Shown here piece after piece: positions 8,132 to 15,090 of a stretch of 64,000 nucleotides of DNA (position 1 is the stretch's first letter; every line of letters starts with the position of its first letter). Made by a program: the position numbers and the translations under genes. Origin of the DNA: Leucobacter denitrificans (GTDB lineage: Bacteria; Actinomycetota; Actinomycetes; Actinomycetales; Microbacteriaceae); contig NZ_CP060716.1 in assembly GCF_014396385.1 (NCBI RefSeq), forward strand, positions 1,302,001 to 1,366,000, in the 5' to 3' direction. The notes under the pieces were generated by a model that was not told the DNA's origin, did not search any database, and saw only the letters and a list, made by a program, of their open reading frames with translations.

Positions 8132-10567
8132 GTGAGGCTCCTCCCGGTGTTTGTGCGTGTGAATCCAGCCGCGATCGCGTCTGACGCCGAACAGGTCGGG
8201 TCGGTCGCAACCAAGATTCTCACCGCTACCACCACAGCGGGTTCGTCACTTTTGGCATGCCAGGGCATGGCCGGAATCGATCCGATGGCCGAGGAGTTCG
8301 CGCTCGGCACGAAGACCGAGGGCGGGTACGACCTGTCGGCCGCGTCGATGATTGAGTCCGGGGTGACGCTCGCGAAGGCCGTCGCGACCTTTGAGGGCCA
8401 AGTCCTGGGTCTTGCTTCCGCGTATCGGGCAATGGAGCTCGTCGGGCTTGGTGGTGGATCGAACCCGTACGCGACCATTACCCCCACCCAAATCACGGCG
8501 TCTCCGCCGTCGGTTGGTTCGTCTTTGGGTGATGAGCAGCGTGGTACCCCGCAGGGCGAGATCATGGAATGGGTCGAAAACTTCCTCAAAGACACGGCGG
8601 GGATTGTGATCCCGACCGCAGACACCGGGAAAATCACCCAAGCCGCCAGTGCGTGGGATGCGTACGCTGGGGAACTCACCACCGCAAAAGCAGAGCTTGA
8701 AGCGGCGCTCCCGCTGACGCTTGCTTCGGAGTTCCCGCAGCGCGGCGATGTTGCGGCGGTACACACGAAACTGTCGAGTCTCATTGAAGACCTCGCAGGC
8801 GATGCTGCCTCACTCAGCGAGGGGTGCGCGGCGTTCGCGAAGAGTGTCGAGGAGATCCGGGCCGAGCTCCTTGCAATGCTCGGGCAGTTAGCGGCCGAGA
8901 TCGCGCTCGATATCGGACTCGGGGCGGTCCTGTCACTCGTGTCGTTTGGGGCTGGCGCGGTTGCGGCCGCGGGGAAGGCTGCACTCACGGTCGCGAGGTG
9001 GGTGCCAAAACTCCTCGCCGTGATCAACCGGCTGAAGACCTTGATTCAGTCAGCGAAGCGCACCATGGCGGTGATGCGCCGGGCGTCGATCGAGGCGATC
9101 GAATCGGCAGTATCAGGGACGGTCGCGAACGCGACCGCGTCGGCCGCGTTTGGGAACTTCTCCTGGGACGATGTGGGTGGTGCTGCGGTGTCGTCCGCGA
9201 TTGGCGGCGCGATCGCGGGACCCTTCTCCCATATTGGCAGTAGCATCACCTCCCGCGGTGCCCGGGTCACGACCCGTGCCACGGTTGACGGGGTTACTGG
9301 TGGGGTGGGTGGTGTTGCGGGTGAGTTCGCCGCATCGCAGGTGACCGGGCAAGACTTCAATCTCCTGATGTCCACCCTCGTCGGCGCTGCGGGCGGCGCT
9401 GCTGGTGGTGGTCTGACATCGATCAAGAACCCGTCAGCGAGCTCGAGCGTTTCAGCCAACCCGAACGCGTCACTCACGAACACTTCACCTACGCCGGTAA
9501 GCAGTGGCGCACCATCGGCGACAACACTTGCGGGCGGGACCTCGTCAACCGGCAGCAATGCGATGAACACAGGTACGCCGAATGGCGGTCCACCGAACAT
9601 AGGCGTGCCGACCCCTGGTGGAACTGCCTGCGGCGGCACCCCTACTCCTGGTATCGGTGATGGACCAGAAGCCCCAGTCGGTGAAGGCCCGGGCAACGGC
9701 AGTTCAAGTTCTGGAGGTACTGGAAGCGGTCCTATTGCAGGTGGCACGGACGTACCGCAAAGCAACATCGAGATTCCAGCATCACTACCCCACGACGCCG
9801 CTGCGGGTGAGGCCAGTACCCGCTCAGAGGTTTCCACGGCCACCTCAACCATGGAAGTGGATCCAACTGGTAGCGCTGGTCTAGAGACTACAAGTATCCC
9901 CGACACAAACGTCGAAGTACCGACTTCATTCGAGAACGACGTGCCACAGAGCGGTACGGGCGAATCGCCTACGACATTAGTGGATGCCGACGTTGAAAAC
10001 GGCGGAGATCACAACACTGGTGGATCCGAGCCGAATCACCCAACGTGGCAGTTTGATGATCCGCAGGTGCAGGACCTGAAGAACACTCTCGAAGATGCGG
10101 TTCGAGCCAAGAACCTGCCGGATTACGACCCGACTGGTGGGCTCGGCTGGGAACAGTTCATGGATAGGTACTTCCGCGGGTTTGACACGGACGGCCGGGC
10201 GGAATGGAACTGGCCGGAATATCCACCACACAAGAACGGCTTCAAAAATGGTGAATCGACGCCGACTGACCTCAAACCTGGAGACACAATCGAACGCATC
10301 ACTTTCTTAGACGAGGACGGCTTCCCGAAAGACGGACGCTTTGCCGCCCCCAAAGATACTCCCTTCGAAAAACTCTCACTACCGCCCGATAGACTCACCG
10401 ACGAAACGATCACGGTACGATACCAAGTACTCAAGGATCTCCCTGATTTCATCCGAAAAGGAATCATTGCTCAGGGCTTTGGACAGCCTGGTCATGGGGT
10501 TCAGCATTACTTCCCCGATGGCCTAGAGAAACTGACCCAACTCGGCTATTTAAAGGAGATCACATGA
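8132..10567 (+). CDS. Polymorphic toxin with C-terminal TNT (NAD+ glycohydrolase) domain
   Basis: An 811-residue multidomain protein. Residues 1 to about 240 are helical and WXG100/ESX-substrate-like. Residues 250-300 and 340-420 are Gly/Ala-rich hydrophobic stretches, as in membrane-translocating toxins. Residues 430-640 are a Ser/Thr/Pro/Gly linker. Residues 660-811 match the tuberculosis-necrotizing-toxin fold: EYPPHKNGF, then the DGRFAAPKDTPFEKLSLPP strand pair, then GFGQPGHGVQHYFP and a final LTQLGYLKEI. Known TNT domains hydrolyse NAD+ in target cells. The start is uncertain: GTG at 8132, or GTG at 8153 giving MRVNPAAIASDAEQ, which looks more like a native N-terminus. No classical signal peptide is seen, in keeping with type VII-type export. 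The stop overlaps the immunity gene by 4 nt. Confidence 0.85.
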   Translation: MRLLPVFVRVNPAAIASDAEQVGSVATKILTATTTAGSSLLACQGMAGIDPMAEEFALGTKTEGGYDLSAASMIESGVTLAKAVATFEGQVLGLASAYRAMELVGLGGGSNPYATITPTQITASPPSVGSSLGDEQRGTPQGEIMEWVENFLKDTAGIVIPTADTGKITQAASAWDAYAGELTTAKAELEAALPLTLASEFPQRGDVAAVHTKLSSLIEDLAGDAASLSEGCAAFAKSVEEIRAELLAMLGQLAAEIALDIGLGAVLSLVSFGAGAVAAAGKAALTVARWVPKLLAVINRLKTLIQSAKRTMAVMRRASIEAIESAVSGTVANATASAAFGNFSWDDVGGAAVSSAIGGAIAGPFSHIGSSITSRGARVTTRATVDGVTGGVGGVAGEFAASQVTGQDFNLLMSTLVGAAGGAAGGGLTSIKNPSASSSVSANPNASLTNTSPTPVSSGAPSATTLAGGTSSTGSNAMNTGTPNGGPPNIGVPTPGGTACGGTPTPGIGDGPEAPVGEGPGNGSSSSGGTGSGPIAGGTDVPQSNIEIPASLPHDAAAGEASTRSEVSTATSTMEVDPTGSAGLETTSIPDTNVEVPTSFENDVPQSGTGESPTTLVDADVENGGDHNTGGSEPNHPTWQFDDPQVQDLKNTLEDAVRAKNLPDYDPTGGLGWEQFMDRYFRGFDTDGRAEWNWPEYPPHKNGFKNGESTPTDLKPGDTIERITFLDEDGFPKDGRFAAPKDTPFEKLSLPPDRLTDETITVRYQVLKDLPDFIRKGIIAQGFGQPGHGVQHYFPDGLEKLTQLGYLKEIT

Positions 10568-10887
10568 ATCAGCATGAGTTCAACGAAGCAATACTGGGAA
10601 TCGGCGGCGGACCTAACGCATCCGAAACACTCGTTTGGATCGCTCCCGATGCCAAGACTCTGACTCAGAGGCCCTACAACTTTGTACCAGTCGGTCCAGG
10701 TCTTTACGAGATTTGGAAACCTGGTGGGAGGGGCGACTACTTTGCAGCTAGTGTCTTTGGACCAACTCTCGAGATGCCAAAATTCGTCGGCACATTAGGA
10801 GAAGCTTACGATTGGGTCTTCGCTGAACGCGAGCGTCTCTACGGCAGACGTGTTAAGCGCGGGAATGATCAGCCGAATGATGCTTGA
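10564..10887 (+). CDS. Probable immunity protein to the TNT toxin
   Basis: A 107-residue soluble protein whose ATG overlaps the toxin stop (ATGA), with AAGGAGAT just upstream. That tight coupling is typical of toxin and cognate immunity genes. It contains ASETLVWIAPD, YNFVPVGPGLYEIW and FVGTLGEAYDWVF, blocks that recur in the paralog at 11978-12250 and in the fragments between them. From memory it resembles Imm61-type small immunity proteins found next to TNT toxins; the family name is tentative, the immunity role is inferred from position and the paralog array. It would bind the TNT domain in the producer cytoplasm and block NAD+ loss. Confidence 0.75.
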   Translation: MNQHEFNEAILGIGGGPNASETLVWIAPDAKTLTQRPYNFVPVGPGLYEIWKPGGRGDYFAASVFGPTLEMPKFVGTLGEAYDWVFAERERLYGRRVKRGNDQPNDA

Positions 10888-10924
10888 GATGAAGCTCAGA
10901 AACAGGCCGCATCAGGCGTGGTGA

Positions 10925-11077
10925 CCACTAATTGCGTTGAGCCACGAAAGTTTGGTCTATAAGGTAATTAACTCTCGAGGTGATGTCTTCAAAGGAAGCC
11001 TCGAGGAATCGTATGATCACATCTTCACCGCTTTACTTAAGCGTTTAGAGATTTATAAGGGGTGGACCCCAAACTGA
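10925..11077 (+). pseudogene. C-terminal remnant of an immunity-protein paralog
   Basis: An open stretch of 50 codons with no start, bounded by a stop at 10922-10924 and a stop at 11075-11077. It reads LVYKVINSRGDVFKGSLEES followed by YDHIFTALLKRLEIYKGW. The block GDVFKGSLEESYDHIF aligns with FKASVSYGVPFRGSLEDAYLWV of the paralog at 11978 and with FVGTLGEAYDWVF of the toxin-coupled immunity gene. The N-terminal two thirds are missing. I read it as the tail of a lost immunity gene; a short expressed peptide is less likely. Confidence 0.55.
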
Positions 11078-11105
11078 CTGTCTGGTCGCGCCTAAGGTGG
11101 CAACA

Positions 11106-11546
11106 ATGCATCGTGATGAAGCGTTAGAAATTATTCGCAAGGAGAAACATGAGAATTATGTGTGGTTTGAGACACCTAAAAATATGGTTGATTGCGTAGC
11201 TATCTACGAAGATCATGGGTCATGGTTCGTGGTGAATACGGATGAACGAGCGGTAGTCGGGGCAGTGAAACAGTTCGGCAATGAGGCCGATGCGCTGGAA
11301 CTGTTTATTCGTCGGCTACGTCTTTCGAAGCTGATTCGAGAAGATCAATTTGATCCACTTTCCCTCGGACAATTCCAACCTCGCACTGCGGACTTTCAAC
11401 TTTGTTCGTGCGAAAGACGACCAATACGAAATCTGGCAGTCCGGCGAGCGAAATCTTTTCTTCAAGGCCTCAGGGAGCTACGGTGTGCCATTCCGTGGGT
11501 CGTTGGAAGATGCCATCCGCAGATTGTCTTGGATCGCAGAGGATAA
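11106..11546 (+). CDS. Imm59-like immunity protein with an out-of-frame C-terminal extension
   Basis: The first 78 or so residues (MHRDEALEIIRKEKHENYVW through VVNTDERAVVGAVKQFGNEA and LELFIRRLRLSKL) resemble Imm59-type immunity proteins, with their typical TDERA segment and C-terminal helix. After about position 11345 the frame runs on into DNA that, in another frame, encodes part of a different immunity family (11350-11568), so the last 65 or so residues are Arg-rich shadow sequence. The ATG at 11106 has AAGGTGG 6 nt upstream and is preferred to the GTG at 11097. The N-terminal domain may still fold; the tail looks like a recombination product. Confidence 0.6.
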   Translation: MHRDEALEIIRKEKHENYVWFETPKNMVDCVAIYEDHGSWFVVNTDERAVVGAVKQFGNEADALELFIRRLRLSKLIREDQFDPLSLGQFQPRTADFQLCSCERRPIRNLAVRRAKSFLQGLRELRCAIPWVVGRCHPQIVLDRRG

Positions 11547-11568
11547 GCGTTTCAATGAACTTAACTGA
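11350..11568 (+). pseudogene. Immunity-paralog fragment without its N-terminus
   Basis: A 72-codon frame with only a TTG start and no clear ribosome site. It encodes LALRTFNFVRAKDDQYEIW, NLFFKASGSYGVPFRGSLED and a degenerate tail. It matches the central and C-terminal part of the intact paralog at 11978-12250, where the same blocks read LTLRAFNFVTAGDDQYEIF and FKASVSYGVPFRGSLEDAY. The N-terminal 25 residues are replaced by the end of the Imm59-like gene, which reads through here in another frame. It overlaps the start of the SseB-domain gene by 14 nt. This is a truncated gene, probably made by recombination between immunity genes. Confidence 0.65.
11461..11514 (+). repeat. Copy 1 of a 54-bp near-identical direct repeat
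   Basis: The 54 bp here and at 12161-12214 differ at three positions by eye (51/54 identical). Both encode the FKASxSYGVPFRGSLEDA segment of the immunity family. The copies lie 700 bp apart in the same orientation and flank the SseB-domain gene. Confidence 0.9.
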
Positions 11569-11923
11569 ACGCGCAATTCTTGCGGCCCGCGGTGGAGATA
11601 TTGAACTGCCAGTGCTCATAGCAACAATCCTGGAGTCCAATCTGCTGGTTCCTGCTCACGAATCGTATATCGCTGGCAAGGTCGACTTCTGCCCACTGCT
11701 TACGTCGCGTAACGGAGAAAGCTACGTTGTCGCTTTCACTCATTCCAAAGAAATAGAGAAAGCTGGGGTCGAAACCCAGTACGTTGCATCCTTTATTGGG
11801 TCCCAACTTTTTCGTGCAATTCCGGCTGGTACTGGCCTGATGATCAATGGCGGTTCCGACGACTCGTTTGCACTAAATGGCGAATCGGTCGCCAATATCG
11901 TCGCGGCAATGCCGAACCACTGA
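11555..11923 (+). CDS. SseB-domain protein
   Basis: A 122-residue protein beginning MNLTERAILAARGGDIELPV, the start usual in SseB N-terminal-domain proteins, followed by LTSRNGESYVVAFTHSKEIE, ASFIGSQLFRAIPAGTGLMI and a final SFALNGESVANIV. In enterobacteria SseB is a secretion-associated protein, but most actinobacterial members are uncharacterised and many sit next to secreted polymorphic toxins. The start codon lies inside the upstream immunity fragment. It is flanked on both sides by immunity-family sequences and by copies of the 54-bp repeat, which suggests a role as an immunity or export accessory; that is inference. Confidence 0.7.
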   Translation: MNLTERAILAARGGDIELPVLIATILESNLLVPAHESYIAGKVDFCPLLTSRNGESYVVAFTHSKEIEKAGVETQYVASFIGSQLFRAIPAGTGLMINGGSDDSFALNGESVANIVAAMPNH

Positions 11924-11977
11924 CGGCCCCGACTGACCGCGCCTGAAGGCCAGCGCTGTTTGCAGAAAGGAGACTTC

Positions 11978-12250
11978 ATGAACCGCGAAGAGTTTATTGA
12001 AAGCATGATGGTTCTCGGGTACACCGAATCTGGGGCTGACGATCTTATTTGGATTGCTGCCGATAGTACTGAGTCAAATCTAACTCTACGGGCGTTCAAT
12101 TTCGTCACAGCGGGGGACGATCAGTATGAGATTTTCCTTCCAGGGGATAGAGGCGGATATTTCAAAGCCTCAGTGAGCTACGGTGTGCCATTCCGTGGGT
12201 CGCTGGAAGATGCCTACCTTTGGGTCTATAACGACAGGGCCGGACTCTAA
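11978..12250 (+). CDS. Orphan immunity protein, paralog of the TNT immunity protein
   Basis: A 90-residue protein (MNREEFIESMMVLGYTESGA, then DDLIWIAADS, AFNFVTAGDDQYEIF, YGVPFRGSLEDAYLWVYN). It shares the order of blocks with the toxin-coupled protein at 10564-10887 but has a 3-residue shorter middle and no adjacent toxin. The start has AAAGGAG 8 nt upstream. It probably protects against TNT variants delivered by other strains; such orphan immunity genes commonly trail polymorphic toxin loci. It is the last gene of the island and is convergent with hipA. Confidence 0.7.
   Translation: MNREEFIESMMVLGYTESGADDLIWIAADSTESNLTLRAFNFVTAGDDQYEIFLPGDRGGYFKASVSYGVPFRGSLEDAYLWVYNDRAGL
12161..12214 (+). 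repeat. Copy 2 of the 54-bp near-identical direct repeat
   Basis: Partner of 11461-11514, lying inside the intact immunity paralog. The sharp similarity of this block compared with the looser match of the surrounding protein suggests recent duplication or gene conversion. Confidence 0.9.
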
Positions 12251-12292
12251 CGGATCCAGCTCACTTGCCTACGACGTTGGGGTTTGAACTGC

Positions 12293-13585
12293 TCAAGTGA
12301 TCCACCCACGTGCCGCGCTGTAACTTGCGATCGCATCAACCAGGCTGTCGATGAACTTGCGACTGCCTTCGTCATCGAGACCCGGTAGTTGCCGCGCCTC
12401 ATCACCAGCAGTGGAGAACGCCTCCGCAGTTTTTGAGAAGATCGCGTCAGTCAGCTCTCTTGCTTCAAGTTCATCGATGTCTAGAGACTTGGCGACGTTC
12501 ACGAGCTGTTCTACACCCACAGCGTCGATCCGATACTTCCCGTCAATCGACATCGCTAGTTCCAGTGGGGAACCAGTTGCTGACGGGTACGCCGCATGGC
12601 TACCCAAGTCATACAGTGGCGCAAGCTTCACTTCTTTGTTGTTGAGTAGGAGCGAGTAGTTCTTTGCGTGCGCGTCTGTCCCTTGCATGGCGACGTTGAA
12701 CACCAGCGACTTGAAGAAGGAACGCAGTGTCGATTGCCTGTTCGCTATATCAACCGAGCCCCTGAGGAGACGAGCAATCTGCTTCACACTCGGGCCACCG
12801 TCAGTTTGGTACTTCTGGTCCGGCATCACTGACATTGCTTGGCACAGGTCTTCTTGGTGCAGTCTTCGCCAGGTTCCGTCGCGCAGCTCACGGTCGTACC
12901 GTTGGGATACGAAAACATGATCCCCCGCAACTGTTCGAATGACTTCATCGCGGGCAACGTTCAAACCCAAGTGCCGCGCAGCAGTCATTGTCATGAACTC
13001 ATTGATGTGGTGGTCTGAGTATGGAGGAACGGATGGTTTGAGAATATGTGTTGTCGGAGTTGAGTCGTTCGGCGTGGCCCAGTTGCCTTGCGCAGTCTTA
13101 TGCAGTGCAACTTTGGGTTGCGCGCCTGGAAGGCTCCACTTGCCGCCACGTTTTGAGGCAGCCCAGGTTTCCTTGTTTCTGATGATCTCCGCAATCATTT
13201 CAGCAAACTCATCGTCATCATGAAGAGTTACGTCACCCTGACGTATGGCGGCGTCGCTGCTTTCGGCCCCTGAGGGGAGCAGTTGAACGGCCCCAGCCGC
13301 GTCAGATCCCATGTATTGCAGCAGTGCGACCGGATTCTTCCAATTGACTTGGTGTTGGCTTGCAATTGCTTTGAGACGACCCTCACTGTCAGGCAGCAGC
13401 CCCGCGAGAAATGCTCTGACCGGCTTATTCCCGTGCCGTGCTCGCTCCATAGGCATTGAGAGCGACAGTGGGGTGTGGTGGTTTGCCAGGTACTCGTCAT
13501 CGTATGTGAACTCCGTTGACCCGCCGCTCGACTGCACCACTCTTCCAATCAGGGCCCCGTCGAGGTATGCGTCGAGTTCAATCAT
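12293..13585 (-). CDS. hipA: HipA-family serine/threonine kinase toxin
   Basis: A 430-residue HipA. The N-terminal HipA domain carries LIGRVVQSSGGSTEFTYDDE and PLSLSMPM. The ATP-binding loop is SLPGAQPK, the nucleotide-binding lysine is in HILKPS, the catalytic loop is GTDAHAKNYS and the metal-binding loop is LAPLYDLGSH. All kinase elements are intact. In Escherichia coli HipA phosphorylates glutamyl-tRNA synthetase and induces dormancy; the target here is unknown. The start overlaps the hipB stop by 8 nt on the same strand, so antitoxin and toxin are translationally coupled in the order hipB-hipA. Confidence 0.95.
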   Translation of the reverse strand: MIELDAYLDGALIGRVVQSSGGSTEFTYDDEYLANHHTPLSLSMPMERARHGNKPVRAFLAGLLPDSEGRLKAIASQHQVNWKNPVALLQYMGSDAAGAVQLLPSGAESSDAAIRQGDVTLHDDDEFAEMIAEIIRNKETWAASKRGGKWSLPGAQPKVALHKTAQGNWATPNDSTPTTHILKPSVPPYSDHHINEFMTMTAARHLGLNVARDEVIRTVAGDHVFVSQRYDRELRDGTWRRLHQEDLCQAMSVMPDQKYQTDGGPSVKQIARLLRGSVDIANRQSTLRSFFKSLVFNVAMQGTDAHAKNYSLLLNNKEVKLAPLYDLGSHAAYPSATGSPLELAMSIDGKYRIDAVGVEQLVNVAKSLDIDELEARELTDAIFSKTAEAFSTAGDEARQLPGLDDEGSRKFIDSLVDAIASYSAARGWIT

Positions 13586-13829
13586 CGCGAGCCTCCTCTA
13601 TTTCGGCATATATGGATACGCCAAGCACACTGAGTACATCCATTACGCGATACAGAACCGCTGAGGATCCATCTCGCTCGAAACGGGCCACCCAGGACCG
13701 GCTTACGAGGGCGCGGTCAGCAAGCTCCTGCTGCGTAAGCCCGAGGTATTCACGGCGCTCCGCGACAAATGCCCCCATACCGCGAGGTGAGCGCACCTGG
13801 CGGCGTAATCTACTCGCACCTTGTGTCAT
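13578..13829 (-). CDS. hipB: HipB-type XRE-family antitoxin and repressor
   Basis: An 83-residue protein with one helix-turn-helix: FVAERREYLGLTQQELADRA then LVSRSWVARFERDG, followed by a short dimerisation tail ending SIYAEIEEARDD. It should bind HipA and repress the operon. I took the ATG at 13829; an in-frame GTG three codons upstream (13838) and an ATG at 13778 are alternatives. The ATG at 13829 lies within the first of four operator palindromes, so repressor binding would also cover the translation start region of the DNA. Confidence 0.9.
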   Translation of the reverse strand: MTQGASRLRRQVRSPRGMGAFVAERREYLGLTQQELADRALVSRSWVARFERDGSSAVLYRVMDVLSVLGVSIYAEIEEARDD

Positions 13830-13916
13830 ACGTGACACAATAGTCGATGTGTCATAGATGACACAATAGCGAACGTGTCACAAATGACACAAATTGGAAA
13901 GTGTCATCTGTGACAC
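13821..13916. promoter_or_regulatory. Array of four HipB operator palindromes with 26-bp periodicity
   Basis: Four inverted repeats of the form GTGTCA-N4-TGACAC: 13821-13840 (longest, arms TTGTGTCA/TGACACAA), 13848-13865, 13875-13890 and 13901-13916. Their centres are at 13830.5, 13856.5, 13882.5 and 13908.5, exactly 26 bp apart, about two and a half helical turns. On the minus strand a possible promoter (TTGTGT, 18 bp, TATTGT) lies between them. The first copy overlaps the hipB start. The array fits cooperative autorepression by HipB or HipBA. Confidence 0.9.
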
Positions 13917-14019
13917 ACAAGCACAAACGAGAATGACGAAAGCGCATCCGATACACAGAGGTTGTGGCGCTTTTGCCAGCAGAGAGTAGCCTGGTAACAA
14001 CTTCGTGAAGGAGGCAGTG

Positions 14020-15069
14020 ATGCACGGTGAGTACAAAGTTCCCGGCGGCAAGCTCGTGGTCGTTGACTTCGAACTTGTAGATGGCAAGATTTCAGACTTC
14101 AGTCTCTCTGGCGACTTCTTCCTTGAACCCGATGAAGCGCTGCACGACATCAATCGCGCGGTCGAAGGAATGAGCCCGAACGCGACCATTGAAGAGTTCG
14201 CTGATGCGATCCGCAAAGAATTGCCGAGCGAGGTGCACCTGCTCGGATTCACGCCAGATTCGGTGGGCATCGCGATCCGCCGCGGCGTCACCGGGGCCGC
14301 TCACTGGCGAGACTACGACTGGCAGATCTTGCACGAACCGCCCGTCGCCCCGATGCTGAACGCGGCGCTCGACGAAGTGCTCACGACCGCGGTTGGCGAG
14401 GGGCTTCGCGGCCCGACGCTGCGCATCTGGGAGTGGAACGAGCCCGCAGTCTTCATCGGCAGTTTTCAGTCGGTGAAGAACGAGGTCGATGAAGAGGCAT
14501 CCCAGAGGCGTGGATCGAAGATCGTACGCCGCATCACCGGCGGTGGCGCGATGTACATGGAACCCGAGTCCTCGATCACGTATGCGCTGTACATTCCGGG
14601 CGAGCTCGTGCGCGGCATGTCGTTCGCCGATTCCTATGCTTACCTCGATGACTGGGTGCTCGAGGCGCTGAAGTCACTCGGCATCGACGCCGTGTATAAG
14701 CCGTTGAACGACATCACGAGCCCACATGGCAAGATCGGCGGGGCTGCGCAGAAGCGCCTCGGTTCGGGCGCGATTTTGCACCACGTCACGATGGCATATG
14801 ACATGGATCAGGACGCTATGACCGACGTGCTTCGCATTGGCCGCGAGAAGCTTTCCGACAAGGGCACGGCGAGCGCGCAGAAGCGTGTGGATCCGCTGAA
14901 AAGCCAGACCGGGCTCCCCCGTGCAGAGATTGTTAAGCGCATGATCGAGGTGTTCCAGCGCCGTCACGGTGGTGTGATGGGCGAGGTCACCGAGGGTGAG
15001 TGGGATGCGGCGGAGCGTCTCGTGGAGCAGAAGTTCAACACCGAGGAGTGGCTGCGCCGCGTGCCGTAA
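14020..15069 (+). CDS. lplA: Lipoate-protein ligase A with an N-terminal accessory domain
   Basis: A 349-residue enzyme that attaches lipoate (or octanoate) to the lysine of lipoyl domains. The catalytic domain (from about residue 105) carries WEWNEPAVFIGSFQSVKNEV, the RRITGGGAMYMEPESSITYA lipoyl-AMP loop, and the lysine motif NDITSPHGKIGGAAQKR. Residues 3 to about 95 (GKLVVVDFELVDGKISDFSL, GDFFLEPDEALHDINRAVEG) look like the LplA accessory domain, which in Escherichia coli LplA is C-terminal. The ATG at 14020 has GAAGGAGG about 6 nt upstream. Confidence 0.85.
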   Translation: MHGEYKVPGGKLVVVDFELVDGKISDFSLSGDFFLEPDEALHDINRAVEGMSPNATIEEFADAIRKELPSEVHLLGFTPDSVGIAIRRGVTGAAHWRDYDWQILHEPPVAPMLNAALDEVLTTAVGEGLRGPTLRIWEWNEPAVFIGSFQSVKNEVDEEASQRRGSKIVRRITGGGAMYMEPESSITYALYIPGELVRGMSFADSYAYLDDWVLEALKSLGIDAVYKPLNDITSPHGKIGGAAQKRLGSGAILHHVTMAYDMDQDAMTDVLRIGREKLSDKGTASAQKRVDPLKSQTGLPRAEIVKRMIEVFQRRHGGVMGEVTEGEWDAAERLVEQKFNTEEWLRRVP

Positions 15070-15090
15070 GGCGCGCTCGTGCCGCGCCAC

